Source: Acidobacteriota bacterium
GTDB lineage: Bacteria > Acidobacteriota > Terriglobia > Terriglobales > Acidobacteriaceae
DNA length: 5,557 nt
Assembly (NCBI GenBank): GCA_021781255.1
Contig: JAJXXG010000942.1
Coordinates: forward strand, 1-5,557
Reading direction: 5' to 3'
Part shown: in pieces, positions 1-5,557 of the stretch
How the letters are laid out: the number at the start of each line of letters is the position of its first letter
How positions within the stretch are numbered: the stretch's first letter is position 1
The notes under the pieces: model-generated
The model's database searches: none
Seen by the model: only the letters and a program-made list of their open reading frames with translations
What the model was told of the DNA's origin: nothing
Translations under genes and position numbers: made by a program

Positions 1-404
1 GTCGGATCATCCTCTATCAGGTCACCCGCTGCCTGCACCGTCACCGTGGAAGCTGCACCCTCAATCTTCAGCACAAGGTTCACCGTTACGCCCACCGGCG
101 ACGAGAGCACAAGACTCTGCTGCATGCGCGAGAACCCACTCGCCGTCGCCGTCAGCTCATAGTTGTTGAACGGCACATTGTCAAACGTGAACATTCCTGT
201 GCTGTCCGCTGTTGTCGTGCGGCTCAATCCGCTAATGGCATTGCTCAGGTGAATCGTCGCGCCCGGAATCACCGCGCCGGTTGGGTCGGTCACTGTCCCA
301 CCCACCGGACCTGTGTTGCCGGTCTGCGCCGCGGCTCCTGCCGCAACACCAGCCACAAGAAGGAAAGATAAAAGACGAAACATTGTGCCGCGAAGAAACG
401 GCAT
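1..404 (-). CDS. TonB-dependent receptor-like protein, N-terminal part (carboxypeptidase regulatory-like domain); 3' end outside window
   Basis: The first 134 codons of a larger gene are visible, and the frame is still open at the left edge. A Sec signal peptide is clear: Arg5 and Arg10, a hydrophobic core at about residues 11-23, and a likely cleavage site AAA26/Q27. Residues 33-115 read as a carboxypeptidase-regulatory-like beta-sandwich: GGTVTDPTGAVIPGATI, then an S/T-rich strand, TGMFTFDNVPFNNYELTATASGF and a closing VTVNLVLKI strand. A short VTVQAAGDLIEDDP segment follows, which in this family leads into the TonB plug. Such proteins are outer-membrane beta-barrels, or barrel-like, that import large substrates with TonB energy; the substrate cannot be told from this fragment. 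I chose ATG 404 because GGAGG lies 5 bases upstream. The Met at 383 has no ribosome site and would shorten the signal n-region. A different surface protein with the same N-terminal domain is possible, since plug and barrel are not visible. Confidence 0.82.
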   Translation of the reverse strand, partial: MPFLRGTMFRLLSFLLVAGVAAGAAAQTGNTGPVGGTVTDPTGAVIPGATIHLSNAISGLSRTTTADSTGMFTFDNVPFNNYELTATASGFSRMQQSLVLSSPVGVTVNLVLKIEGAASTVTVQAAGDLIEDDP

Positions 405-409
405 GGAAA

Positions 410-414
410 CCTCC
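410..414 (-). promoter_or_regulatory. Ribosome binding site of the TonB receptor-like gene
   Basis: GGAGG on the minus strand sits 5 bases before ATG 404. It decides that start over the in-frame Met at 383, which has no purine-rich stretch ahead of it. Confidence 0.75.
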
Positions 415-494
415 GATATAGGGGTTGAAAGGGAAAGACCCGCCAAAGCTCAAAGCCCGGCGACTTGAATACGGTCCTTTGCACCCTCTCCAAT

Positions 495-556
495 CGCGCC
501 TGCTGCTGGTCGATTCCAGATGCAAAGCAGCTGACGCATCCAGCAGATGCACCGCG
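495..556 (-). other. Possible structured leader RNA (three-way-junction-like fold)
   Basis: The 190-base gap between the small membrane-protein gene and the receptor gene contains several complementary segments. GCATC/GATGC (536-540 with 546-550) can form a 5-bp hairpin with a 5-base loop. GCTGCT/AGCAGC (502-507 with 526-531) can form a second stem, with an inner CTGG/CCAG alternative (506-509 with 516-519). CGCG at 495-498 and 553-556 could close both into a junction. No known riboswitch consensus was recognised; in particular I saw no cobalamin box. The stems are short and GC-rich, so chance pairing is a real possibility. Poly-U runs typical of a terminator are absent. The rest of 405-594 shows no coding signal I trust and no convincing promoter. 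Confidence 0.2.
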
Positions 557-594
557 CCTCACGTTTCGGAATCAGCAATTGCGAATGGAAGGAT

Positions 595-912
595 TTAGCA
601 GCCCATCGGAGGGGGGCGTGTATAGAGATCCGGATGCATCAGGCGGCTTACCGTCCGCACACCCGGCACCGCGGGTGCCTGCGCCATCTGCACCAACACA
701 AGCGCAACCGCCGTAACCGCCGTCGGCACCACCGTGTGCATCGAGATGCACAACGGGCAGTGGTCCGCCACCGTCGGGTTCGGGTGCGTATGTACCGCCT
801 GCGCCACCGTCAACAGCGCCAGCAGCGCCAGGCACAGAATCGCAACCGCCACAACACCGCGGGACTGCGGGCCGGGTCTGTCGCCATTCCATTTGCGCCG
901 GTGGAAGAACAA
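595..912 (-). CDS. Small two-helix membrane protein with His/Cys cluster (DUF2946-like), TTG start
   Basis: This 105-residue protein has a basic N-terminus (residues 4-18, HRRK and R12, R18), a hydrophobic helix at about 20-39, a short loop HTHPNPTVADHCPLCISMH (41-59), a second hydrophobic segment at about 61-79, and a polar tail with RPPP near the C-terminus. The loop groups H41, H43, H51, C52, C55 and H59, which could bind a metal ion such as copper or zinc. The layout resembles DUF2946-type proteins, which carry a similar H-C-P-x-C loop between helices; the likeness is by eye. The start is TTG 912. An in-frame TGA at 931-933 bars any longer form, AAGGAG lies 9 bases upstream, and the basic residues suit the first helix. 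GTG at residue 21 is the alternative but would remove the n-region. The gene lies 190 bases ahead of the receptor gene on the same strand, so a shared role in envelope metal handling or uptake is plausible but unproven. Function is unknown. Confidence 0.68.
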   Translation of the reverse strand: MFFHRRKWNGDRPGPQSRGVVAVAILCLALLALLTVAQAVHTHPNPTVADHCPLCISMHTVVPTAVTAVALVLVQMAQAPAVPGVRTVSRLMHPDLYTRPPPMGC

Positions 913-921
913 AACAGGGAT

Positions 922-927
922 CTCCTT
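922..927 (-). promoter_or_regulatory. Ribosome binding site of the small membrane-protein gene (supports TTG start)
   Basis: AAGGAG on the minus strand lies 9 bases before TTG 912. With the in-frame stop just upstream, it is the main reason for accepting a TTG start and treating this frame as a real gene. Confidence 0.6.
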
Positions 928-1032
928 CTCTCAGGATACTCGCTTTCGCTTGCCTTCAAAGCACTTCGGCGCGCAATAGCACCGAACTCCAAAAAACCCG
1001 CTGCCGCGCCGCGCGTCTAAAATTGTGGAACC

Positions 1033-2151
1033 ATGAAGCTCCGGCGGCTTTCAGTCAGTTCTCTCGCGCTGGTACTCCTTGCCTGCATCGCACCTGTCGT
1101 GTGCGCGCAGTCTGGCCCTGACGATCCAGGTCCATCTTCCCCGCAATCTGGCTCAGATCAAAAGCCTGTTTACCTGCCCGTTCCACCACAGCCCCCGTCG
1201 AACCAGAGCCAGCACGGCAAGCCTTTACCACTCAGCCCGGGCATCCCTAACACCGGCGCTAACCATCGCCTCATTCTCAAAGACGGCTCCTACCAGATGT
1301 GCCGCACCTATCAGATTGTCGGCGACAGGGTCCGCTTTCTTTCGCTCGATCGCGGCGACTGGGAGGAAATTCCCGAGAGCCTCGTCGACTGGGATGCCAC
1401 GCGCAAGTGGAACAAGGACCACGCCGGTCCCTACGCGCCCGACTCGCCCGCCATGAAGGAGGCCGCCAAGCTCGACAAGGAGGAGCAAGCCGAGCGCGCT
1501 GACGAACTCGCCCGCATGCCCATGGTCGCCAAAGGCCTTGAGCTCCCCGACCAGGACGGCGTCTTCATCCTAGACACCTATCGCGGCACACCTGAGCTTG
1601 TACCCGTTCCATCCAGCACCCTCAACATGCACAACCGCTCGCATCACGGCCTTAACATGCTCAACCCCTTGGCTGGCCAGCGCGCTGACCTTGTGCTCGA
1701 CGGTGCCCACGCACGCGTCCATCTTCACGTCAACGATCCAGTGCTTTACATCTCGCTCGACAGCGGAGACTCCACCGTTCCATCTGACGTCAGTGCATTC
1801 ACTGTAAAAACTGATAAGGACTCTGTGGCTAGCGCGCCCCAAGGCGCACACTCGGCGTCCTCCGGTTTCGCCATCGTCCATCTCGATGAGCGACGCGCCG
1901 TCCGCCTCGTCGGCGCAATTCATGTCAACTTGATGGGCAAGGCTACGCAAAGCGAAAACGTCATTCCGGCCAAGGTCGAGAGCATGCCCGGCGGACACTG
2001 GCTCAAAATCACGCCGCAGCAAAAGCTCCTCATCGGCGAGTATGCCCTCGTCGAAATCCTCTCACCCACTGAAATCAATCAGGCAGTCTGGGACTTCAGC
2101 GTCGATCCCACGCGCGGCGACAATCCCGGCTCGCTCTCGCCCATTCAGTAA
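1033..2151 (+). CDS. Secreted protein of unknown function, probably Acidobacteriota-specific
   Basis: The 372-residue product has an export signal: K2, R4, R5, a hydrophobic stretch 11-23, and a likely signal peptidase I site VCA25/Q26. A weak lipobox-like LLAC (15-18) makes a lipoprotein possible but less likely. Residues 26-75 are a Pro/Ser/Gln-rich linker. A compact beta-rich block follows at 79-123 (RLILKDGSYQMCRTYQIVGD, then DW..IPESLVDWDAT). Next comes a charged helical stretch (about 138-165), then LPDQDGVFILDTYRGTPELV (171-190) and two beta-rich blocks: 210-242 (NPLAG..., GAHARVHLHVNDPVLYISLD) and 279-357 (HLDERRAVRLVG..., GGHWLKITP, GEYALVEIL, VWDFSVDP). From memory, this order of blocks recurs in uncharacterised secreted proteins of Acidobacteriota, so I call it lineage-typical; no catalytic motif is recognisable. 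The gene is divergent from the small membrane-protein gene and convergent with the regulator gene, so it is probably transcribed alone. The ribosome site before ATG 1033 is weak (GGAA), but the start fits the signal peptide exactly. Confidence 0.88.
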   Translation: MKLRRLSVSSLALVLLACIAPVVCAQSGPDDPGPSSPQSGSDQKPVYLPVPPQPPSNQSQHGKPLPLSPGIPNTGANHRLILKDGSYQMCRTYQIVGDRVRFLSLDRGDWEEIPESLVDWDATRKWNKDHAGPYAPDSPAMKEAAKLDKEEQAERADELARMPMVAKGLELPDQDGVFILDTYRGTPELVPVPSSTLNMHNRSHHGLNMLNPLAGQRADLVLDGAHARVHLHVNDPVLYISLDSGDSTVPSDVSAFTVKTDKDSVASAPQGAHSASSGFAIVHLDERRAVRLVGAIHVNLMGKATQSENVIPAKVESMPGGHWLKITPQQKLLIGEYALVEILSPTEINQAVWDFSVDPTRGDNPGSLSPIQ

Positions 2152-2157
2152 GGCCGC

Positions 2158-3513
2158 CTACTCCCGCACCGTAATTCCAAGCGCCTTCATCTTCCGGTAG
2201 AGATGGCTCCGCTCCAGCCCCAACAACTCTGCGGCCCGGCTTATGTTATTCCGCGCCTCTTCAATCTTCTTCAGGATGTATTCCCGCTCATAAGCGTCGC
2301 GTGCCTGCTGCAGCGTGCTGAAGTCCTCCGCGCCTCCCTTGCCAGCCTTATGCATCAGCGGCGGCAGATGCTTGCGCTCAATCCGCAGTGCCCGCGGATT
2401 CAGAATCAGCACCCGCTCAATCACGTTCTTCAGCTCGCGCACATTCCCCGGCCAGTGGTACTGTTCCAGCACCTCCAGCGCATCCTCGCTGATCTCCATT
2501 CGCGGACGGCCGTATTGCCTTCCGAACTCTGCCAGAAACTCTCGCGCCAGCGGAGGAATATCCTGCCTACGGTCGCGCAGAGGCGGCACAAAAAACGGAA
2601 CCACATTCAGCCGGTAAAACAAATCCTCGCGAAAATTTCCCTTCGCAATCTCTTCTTCCAGGTCCTTGTTCGTTGAGGCTATCAGCCGCACATCCACGCG
2701 CAGCGGCTGCGCGCCGCCCACCGGAGTAAACATCTGATCGTCCAGCGCGGAGAGCATCTTTGCCTGTGTCTTCAGGCTCATGTCGCCCACTTCGTCCAGA
2801 AACAGCGATCCTCCGTCAGCCCTTTCCAGCGTCCCACGCTGCTCCGGCGGTCCTCCCGGCCGCGCCCCGTGCCGATAGCCGAAAAGTTCCGCCTCAATGT
2901 GCGCTTCCGGAATCGCCGCGCAGTTCAGCTCCACGAATACCCGGTCGCGCCGCTGGCTCTCCGCATGAATCGCACGCGCAATCAACTCCTTGCCTGTACC
3001 CGACTCGCCATAAATCAGCACCCGCCCATTCGTCGGCGCCATCAGCTTGATCTGCTGCCGCAGGGCTTTCACCGGGACACTTTCGCCCGTCAGCACTGAG
3101 TTCACGCTGAACTGCCGCTTAAACTCCAGATTCTCCGTGCGCAGCCGCCGCGCCTCCACTGCGTTCTTCAGCACAATCAGCGTCCGCTCCAGTGAAAGTG
3201 GCTTCTCAAGAAAATCAAAGGCGCCCAGCTTCGTCGCTTTCACCGCCGTCTCAATCTTCCCGTGGCCGCTGATGATCACCACTTCCGGCCGGGTGTCGGC
3301 TGCCTGCGCGTGAATCTCCGCCAGCACTTCCAGCCCATCGCGGTCTGGCAGCCAGATATCCAGAAGCACCACGTCATAGGGTGCGTCCTCCACCAGCACC
3401 ATCGCCTCGGCTGCCGTCGCCGCCGTCGCCACGCCGTAGCCTTCCTCGCGCAGAATCTCCTCAAGTGACGTCCGAATCTCTGTCTCGTCGTCCACCACAA
3501 GAATGTGATTCAT
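2158..3513 (-). CDS. ntrX: NtrX-like response regulator (NtrC family: receiver, AAA+ ATPase, Fis-type HTH) with altered GAFTGA loop
   Basis: This 451-residue cytoplasmic regulator is complete. The receiver domain (1-120) has acidic D8/D9, phosphoacceptor D52 in VVLLDIWLPDRDG, S82 and K104. A linker leads to the AAA+ domain (about 143-375): Walker A GESGTGKE (169-176), Walker B SLFLDEVGDM (236-245), sensor I ASTNKDL, FREDLFYRLN (294-303) with the arginine-finger region, and sensor II WPGNVRELKN (354-363). The C-terminus has a Fis-type helix-turn-helix (about 422-447, NNISRAAELLGLERSHLYRK). NtrC-family members are phosphorylated by a partner kinase, oligomerise and act on promoters, usually with sigma54. 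The sigma54-contact loop here reads GARPGG (216-221) instead of GAFTGA, so Phe and Thr are missing. ATG 3513 has GGAGG 7 bases upstream and overlaps the kinase stop in ATGA. Full length, domain order and the adjacent NtrY-like kinase support NtrX; the regulated genes cannot be deduced here. Confidence 0.93.
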   Translation of the reverse strand: MNHILVVDDETEIRTSLEEILREEGYGVATAATAAEAMVLVEDAPYDVVLLDIWLPDRDGLEVLAEIHAQAADTRPEVVIISGHGKIETAVKATKLGAFDFLEKPLSLERTLIVLKNAVEARRLRTENLEFKRQFSVNSVLTGESVPVKALRQQIKLMAPTNGRVLIYGESGTGKELIARAIHAESQRRDRVFVELNCAAIPEAHIEAELFGYRHGARPGGPPEQRGTLERADGGSLFLDEVGDMSLKTQAKMLSALDDQMFTPVGGAQPLRVDVRLIASTNKDLEEEIAKGNFREDLFYRLNVVPFFVPPLRDRRQDIPPLAREFLAEFGRQYGRPRMEISEDALEVLEQYHWPGNVRELKNVIERVLILNPRALRIERKHLPPLMHKAGKGGAEDFSTLQQARDAYEREYILKKIEEARNNISRAAELLGLERSHLYRKMKALGITVRE

Positions 3514-5557
3514 GGCCGCGCCTCCGTCACCGGAGTAGAAGTTACCTCATCCGGTACGCCGCTCGGTGATTGCTCCATCAGCGGCACACGCACAACAAAT
3601 CGCGCGCCCTTCGGGCTGTTACTCTCCGCGCGAATTGATCCTCCATGCTCCTGCACAATCTTCGCCGCAATCGAAAGCCCCAGGCCCGTGCCTCTGCGCT
3701 TGGTCGAATAAAACGGCAAAAAAAGCCGCTCGCGAATCTCGTCTGTCAATCCGTGTCCCGTATCGGCCACCACAACTTCCACCGCTCCACCATCCTCGCT
3801 CACGCCGCTTGTCACACTCAGCACGCGCAGCAGGCTTCCCTGCATCGCCTCCGCTGCATTATCAATCAGATTCGCCAGCGCGCGCCGCATCGCCTCCGGA
3901 TCCGCCAGCACCTGTGGCAACCCCGCCTCCAGCGACCGCCTTACCACGATCCCTTCCAGCCTGCCTGCGAACAGCGCCAGCGCTTCTTCCGCAACCTGGT
4001 TCATGTCGCATGCGCGCGGCTGTGGTGCCGGAAACTGCGCCAGCGCCGAGAATTGGTCCACTAATGTTCGTAGCGTCGTCACACAGCTCAGAATCACCTC
4101 GCTGCATTTGCGAATGATGGATGCTGACTCCGGCTGCCCTCCGCTCTGTCCCCGGTCCAAATGCCGCTTGATTCTTTCGGCGGAAAGCGCAATCGGCGTC
4201 AACGGATTCTTGATCTCGTGAGCCACGCGCTGTGCCACTTCCTTCCACGCCACCTGCCGCTGCGCACGCAGCAACTCTGAGGTGTCTTCCACCACCAGCA
4301 CAGTCCCTGTTTGGCCTTCACCCAATTCCAGCCGTGCGCTCGTTACGGCCAGGTGCATCGTGCGTCCGCCGGTGCGCACTTCAATCTCCGTGGATGCCGC
4401 CCCCATCCGTCGTCCTCGCCGAATCACTCCCACAAAGTCTTCCACGGACTCCGGAGGAAGCAGCGCCTCCAGCTTCTTCCCGCGCAAATTGCCCGTCTCC
4501 CCACCGCCCAGCAAAACGCCAAACGCGCGATTGGCCTGTAGCACCGTGCCCGTTCCATCCAGCGTCACCATGCCGCTCGGAATTGTTTCCACAATCGTTT
4601 CAAGTTCCCGCCGCCGTGCCTCATTCGCCTGGTTCGCCGCCGAAAGTTGCGCCGCAGACCGCTCCGCCATCTGCCGGCTCGCCTCCAGGTCCCCAGCCAT
4701 GTGGTTGAACGACTCCACCAGTTCGCCCATTTCGCCGCTGCTCACCAGTTGCACGCGATGGTCATACTTCCCCGCAGCAATCTCATCCATTGCGTCAGCC
4801 AGCGCCGCCACCGGCCGTGTAATCTGCTTCGATAGGAACAGCGCAAGCCACACGCTTGAGAAGAACACCACCACAGTAATCAGCAGTAGCATCAGCACAA
4901 ACGTGGCACGTACCTGGTGACGCGTCCGGAAAAGTTGCCAGTATTCATCCGCACCGGAGCGGATTCGCGCCGTCGTCTGGCTCAATCCCTGCGGCATCGG
5001 CAGCGCCACCACCACTTCCCGGCCACCGGTCGCCTTCGCCATCCCCAGGGCATACTCCTGTTGCCTTACGCGCAGCACGGGCTGCCCCGTGTGCTGCGCC
5101 GTCGAAAGCACCACGGTGGAAAGCGGTCCACTCAAGGGAACCGGCGTCCCGCGCTCCTCGCCGTTCATCCAGGTCATCAGCGTTGCCGGACTCTGTTCAG
5201 GCGGCGACTGGTAGCTCACAATCAGGCGCTGCTTCTTGTCGAAGACCATCACAAAGCCACTCGTCAGCGTGATTCGGTGCGCGTCCAGTAGCCGACTCAG
5301 CCCCGCCGCATCCGGGCTTGTCGCGCTCGACGCCGCAATTGATTCCGCCTCCACGCGCGCATTGTTCGTCACATACTGCGCCAGCTCCAGCACAACCCGC
5401 GTCGAGTCCTCGTGCAACTCCGTCGTGTTTGGAGAAAACCATCGGTCAATCGAGCGGTTCATCAGTTGGAAGCTGAACAGGAACATGAACACTGCCGGCG
5501 TCAGCGCAATAATGACCGCGCCCAGCACCATCCGCGTTCGCAGCCGCGCACCCAGCG
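3510..5557 (-). CDS. ntrY: NtrY-like membrane sensor histidine kinase; N-terminus outside window
   Basis: The frame stays open to the right edge, and residues LGARLRTR directly precede the Met at 5531. This matches the basic segment before the second half of NtrY membrane regions, so the true start most likely lies outside. Numbering from the Met at 5531: membrane helix about 3-23; extracytoplasmic sensing region about 25-207, without a family I can name; membrane helix about 209-233; HAMP (about 234-285, KQITRPVAALADAMDEIAAG); PAS (about 305-420, ETIVETIPSGMVTLDGTG); HisKA with H438 in VAHEIKNPLTPI; and the ATP-binding domain with N-box NLIDNAAEAM (554-563), G1 ADTGHG (589-594), F-box LFLPFYSTK (603-611) and G2 GTGLGL (614-619). 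All catalytic motifs are intact. The protein should sense an envelope or redox/nitrogen-related signal and phosphorylate D52 of the regulator encoded next, with which it overlaps by 4 bases (ATGA). The signal is unknown. An alternative NtrB-like or generic PAS kinase label is possible, but membrane region plus HAMP and PAS favour NtrY. Confidence 0.9.
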   Translation of the reverse strand, partial: LGARLRTRMVLGAVIIALTPAVFMFLFSFQLMNRSIDRWFSPNTTELHEDSTRVVLELAQYVTNNARVEAESIAASSATSPDAAGLSRLLDAHRITLTSGFVMVFDKKQRLIVSYQSPPEQSPATLMTWMNGEERGTPVPLSGPLSTVVLSTAQHTGQPVLRVRQQEYALGMAKATGGREVVVALPMPQGLSQTTARIRSGADEYWQLFRTRHQVRATFVLMLLLITVVVFFSSVWLALFLSKQITRPVAALADAMDEIAAGKYDHRVQLVSSGEMGELVESFNHMAGDLEASRQMAERSAAQLSAANQANEARRRELETIVETIPSGMVTLDGTGTVLQANRAFGVLLGGGETGNLRGKKLEALLPPESVEDFVGVIRRGRRMGAASTEIEVRTGGRTMHLAVTSARLELGEGQTGTVLVVEDTSELLRAQRQVAWKEVAQRVAHEIKNPLTPIALSAERIKRHLDRGQSGGQPESASIIRKCSEVILSCVTTLRTLVDQFSALAQFPAPQPRACDMNQVAEEALALFAGRLEGIVVRRSLEAGLPQVLADPEAMRRALANLIDNAAEAMQGSLLRVLSVTSGVSEDGGAVEVVVADTGHGLTDEIRERLFLPFYSTKRRGTGLGLSIAAKIVQEHGGSIRAESNSPKGARFVVRVPLMEQSPSGVPDEVTSTPVTEARP
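3521..3525 (-). promoter_or_regulatory. Ribosome binding site of ntrX inside the end of the kinase gene
   Basis: GGAGG on the minus strand lies 7 bases before ATG 3513 and inside the last codons of the upstream kinase gene. With the ATGA stop/start overlap, it indicates translational coupling of kinase and regulator. Confidence 0.75.

Noticed and set aside
450..480. Candidate -35/-10 pair for the receptor gene (TTGGAG and TATTCA, about 16 bases apart on the minus strand)
   Set aside because: Each box matches the consensus at only about half the positions, which is no better than chance in this sequence.
232..552. Minus-strand frames starting at 552 and 562 that run across the receptor start
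   Set aside because: They are out of frame with the receptor signal peptide and regulatory-like domain, and their products have no coherent pattern or ribosome site.
572..892. Minus-strand frame starting with ATG inside the small membrane-protein gene
   Set aside because: It has a proper ATG, but the product is Gly/Ala-rich without membrane helices or motif. The TTG frame gives a clear two-helix protein with a good ribosome site.
547..1020. Plus-strand 157-codon frame opposite the small membrane-protein gene
   Set aside because: The product is Arg/His-rich with no hydrophobic or folded pattern, as expected from reading the complement of a GC-rich gene. It has no ribosome site, and the minus-strand frame has a coherent membrane topology.
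1075..1086. Lipobox-like LLAC in the secreted protein
   Set aside because: The hydrophobic core before the Cys is short and Leu at the -2 position is atypical, while VCA/Q gives a good signal peptidase I site. It is mentioned only as an alternative.
2203..2676. Plus-strand 157-codon frame within the regulator gene
   Set aside because: It is opposite the conserved AAA+ and HTH regions of ntrX and shows no recognisable motif or start signal.
4282..4920. Plus-strand 212-codon frame within the kinase gene
   Set aside because: It lies opposite conserved HAMP, PAS and H-box coding sequence; the product is Ser/Pro/Arg-rich and low in complexity, typical of an antisense shadow.
1..5557. Mobile elements, CRISPR arrays, tRNA or rRNA genes
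   Set aside because: No terminal inverted repeats, transposase motifs, regularly spaced repeats or RNA gene signatures were seen on either strand by eye.

Overview
The window comes from a GC-rich bacterial chromosome, most likely an Acidobacteriota (Terriglobia-type) genome. This assignment is inferred from three things: a secreted 372-residue protein of a type I associate with that phylum, a carboxypeptidase-regulatory-like/TonB receptor N-terminus of the kind expanded there, and an NtrX-like regulator with a divergent sigma54 loop. No rRNA or other taxonomic marker is present.

Layout. Positions 1-404 (minus) hold the first 134 codons of a probable outer-membrane TonB-dependent receptor-like protein, cut by the left edge. 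A 190-base gap (405-594) follows, with possible RNA secondary structure. Positions 595-912 (minus) hold a small two-helix membrane protein with a His/Cys cluster and a TTG start; it points toward the receptor gene and may share its transcript. A 120-base divergent spacer (913-1032) separates it from a plus-strand gene for a secreted protein of unknown function (1033-2151). That gene converges, with only 6 bases between stop codons, on a minus-strand two-gene operon filling the rest of the window. The operon encodes an NtrY-like membrane histidine kinase (3510 to beyond 5557, N-terminus outside the window) followed by an NtrX-like response regulator (2158-3513). The two overlap in ATGA, so they are probably translationally coupled.

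How the genes work together. The kinase and regulator form a complete phosphorelay pair: periplasmic sensing region, HAMP, PAS, H-box and ATPase in the kinase; receiver, AAA+ ATPase and Fis-type helix-turn-helix in the regulator. The most notable point is that the regulator's AAA+ domain has the normal nucleotide-handling motifs but carries GARPGG where sigma54 activators have GAFTGA, so its mode of action may not be classical sigma54 activation. The left-hand genes look like an envelope/uptake locus with no evident mechanistic link to the two-component system. I found no mobile element, CRISPR array, tRNA or rRNA, and no clear evidence for an entirely new system.
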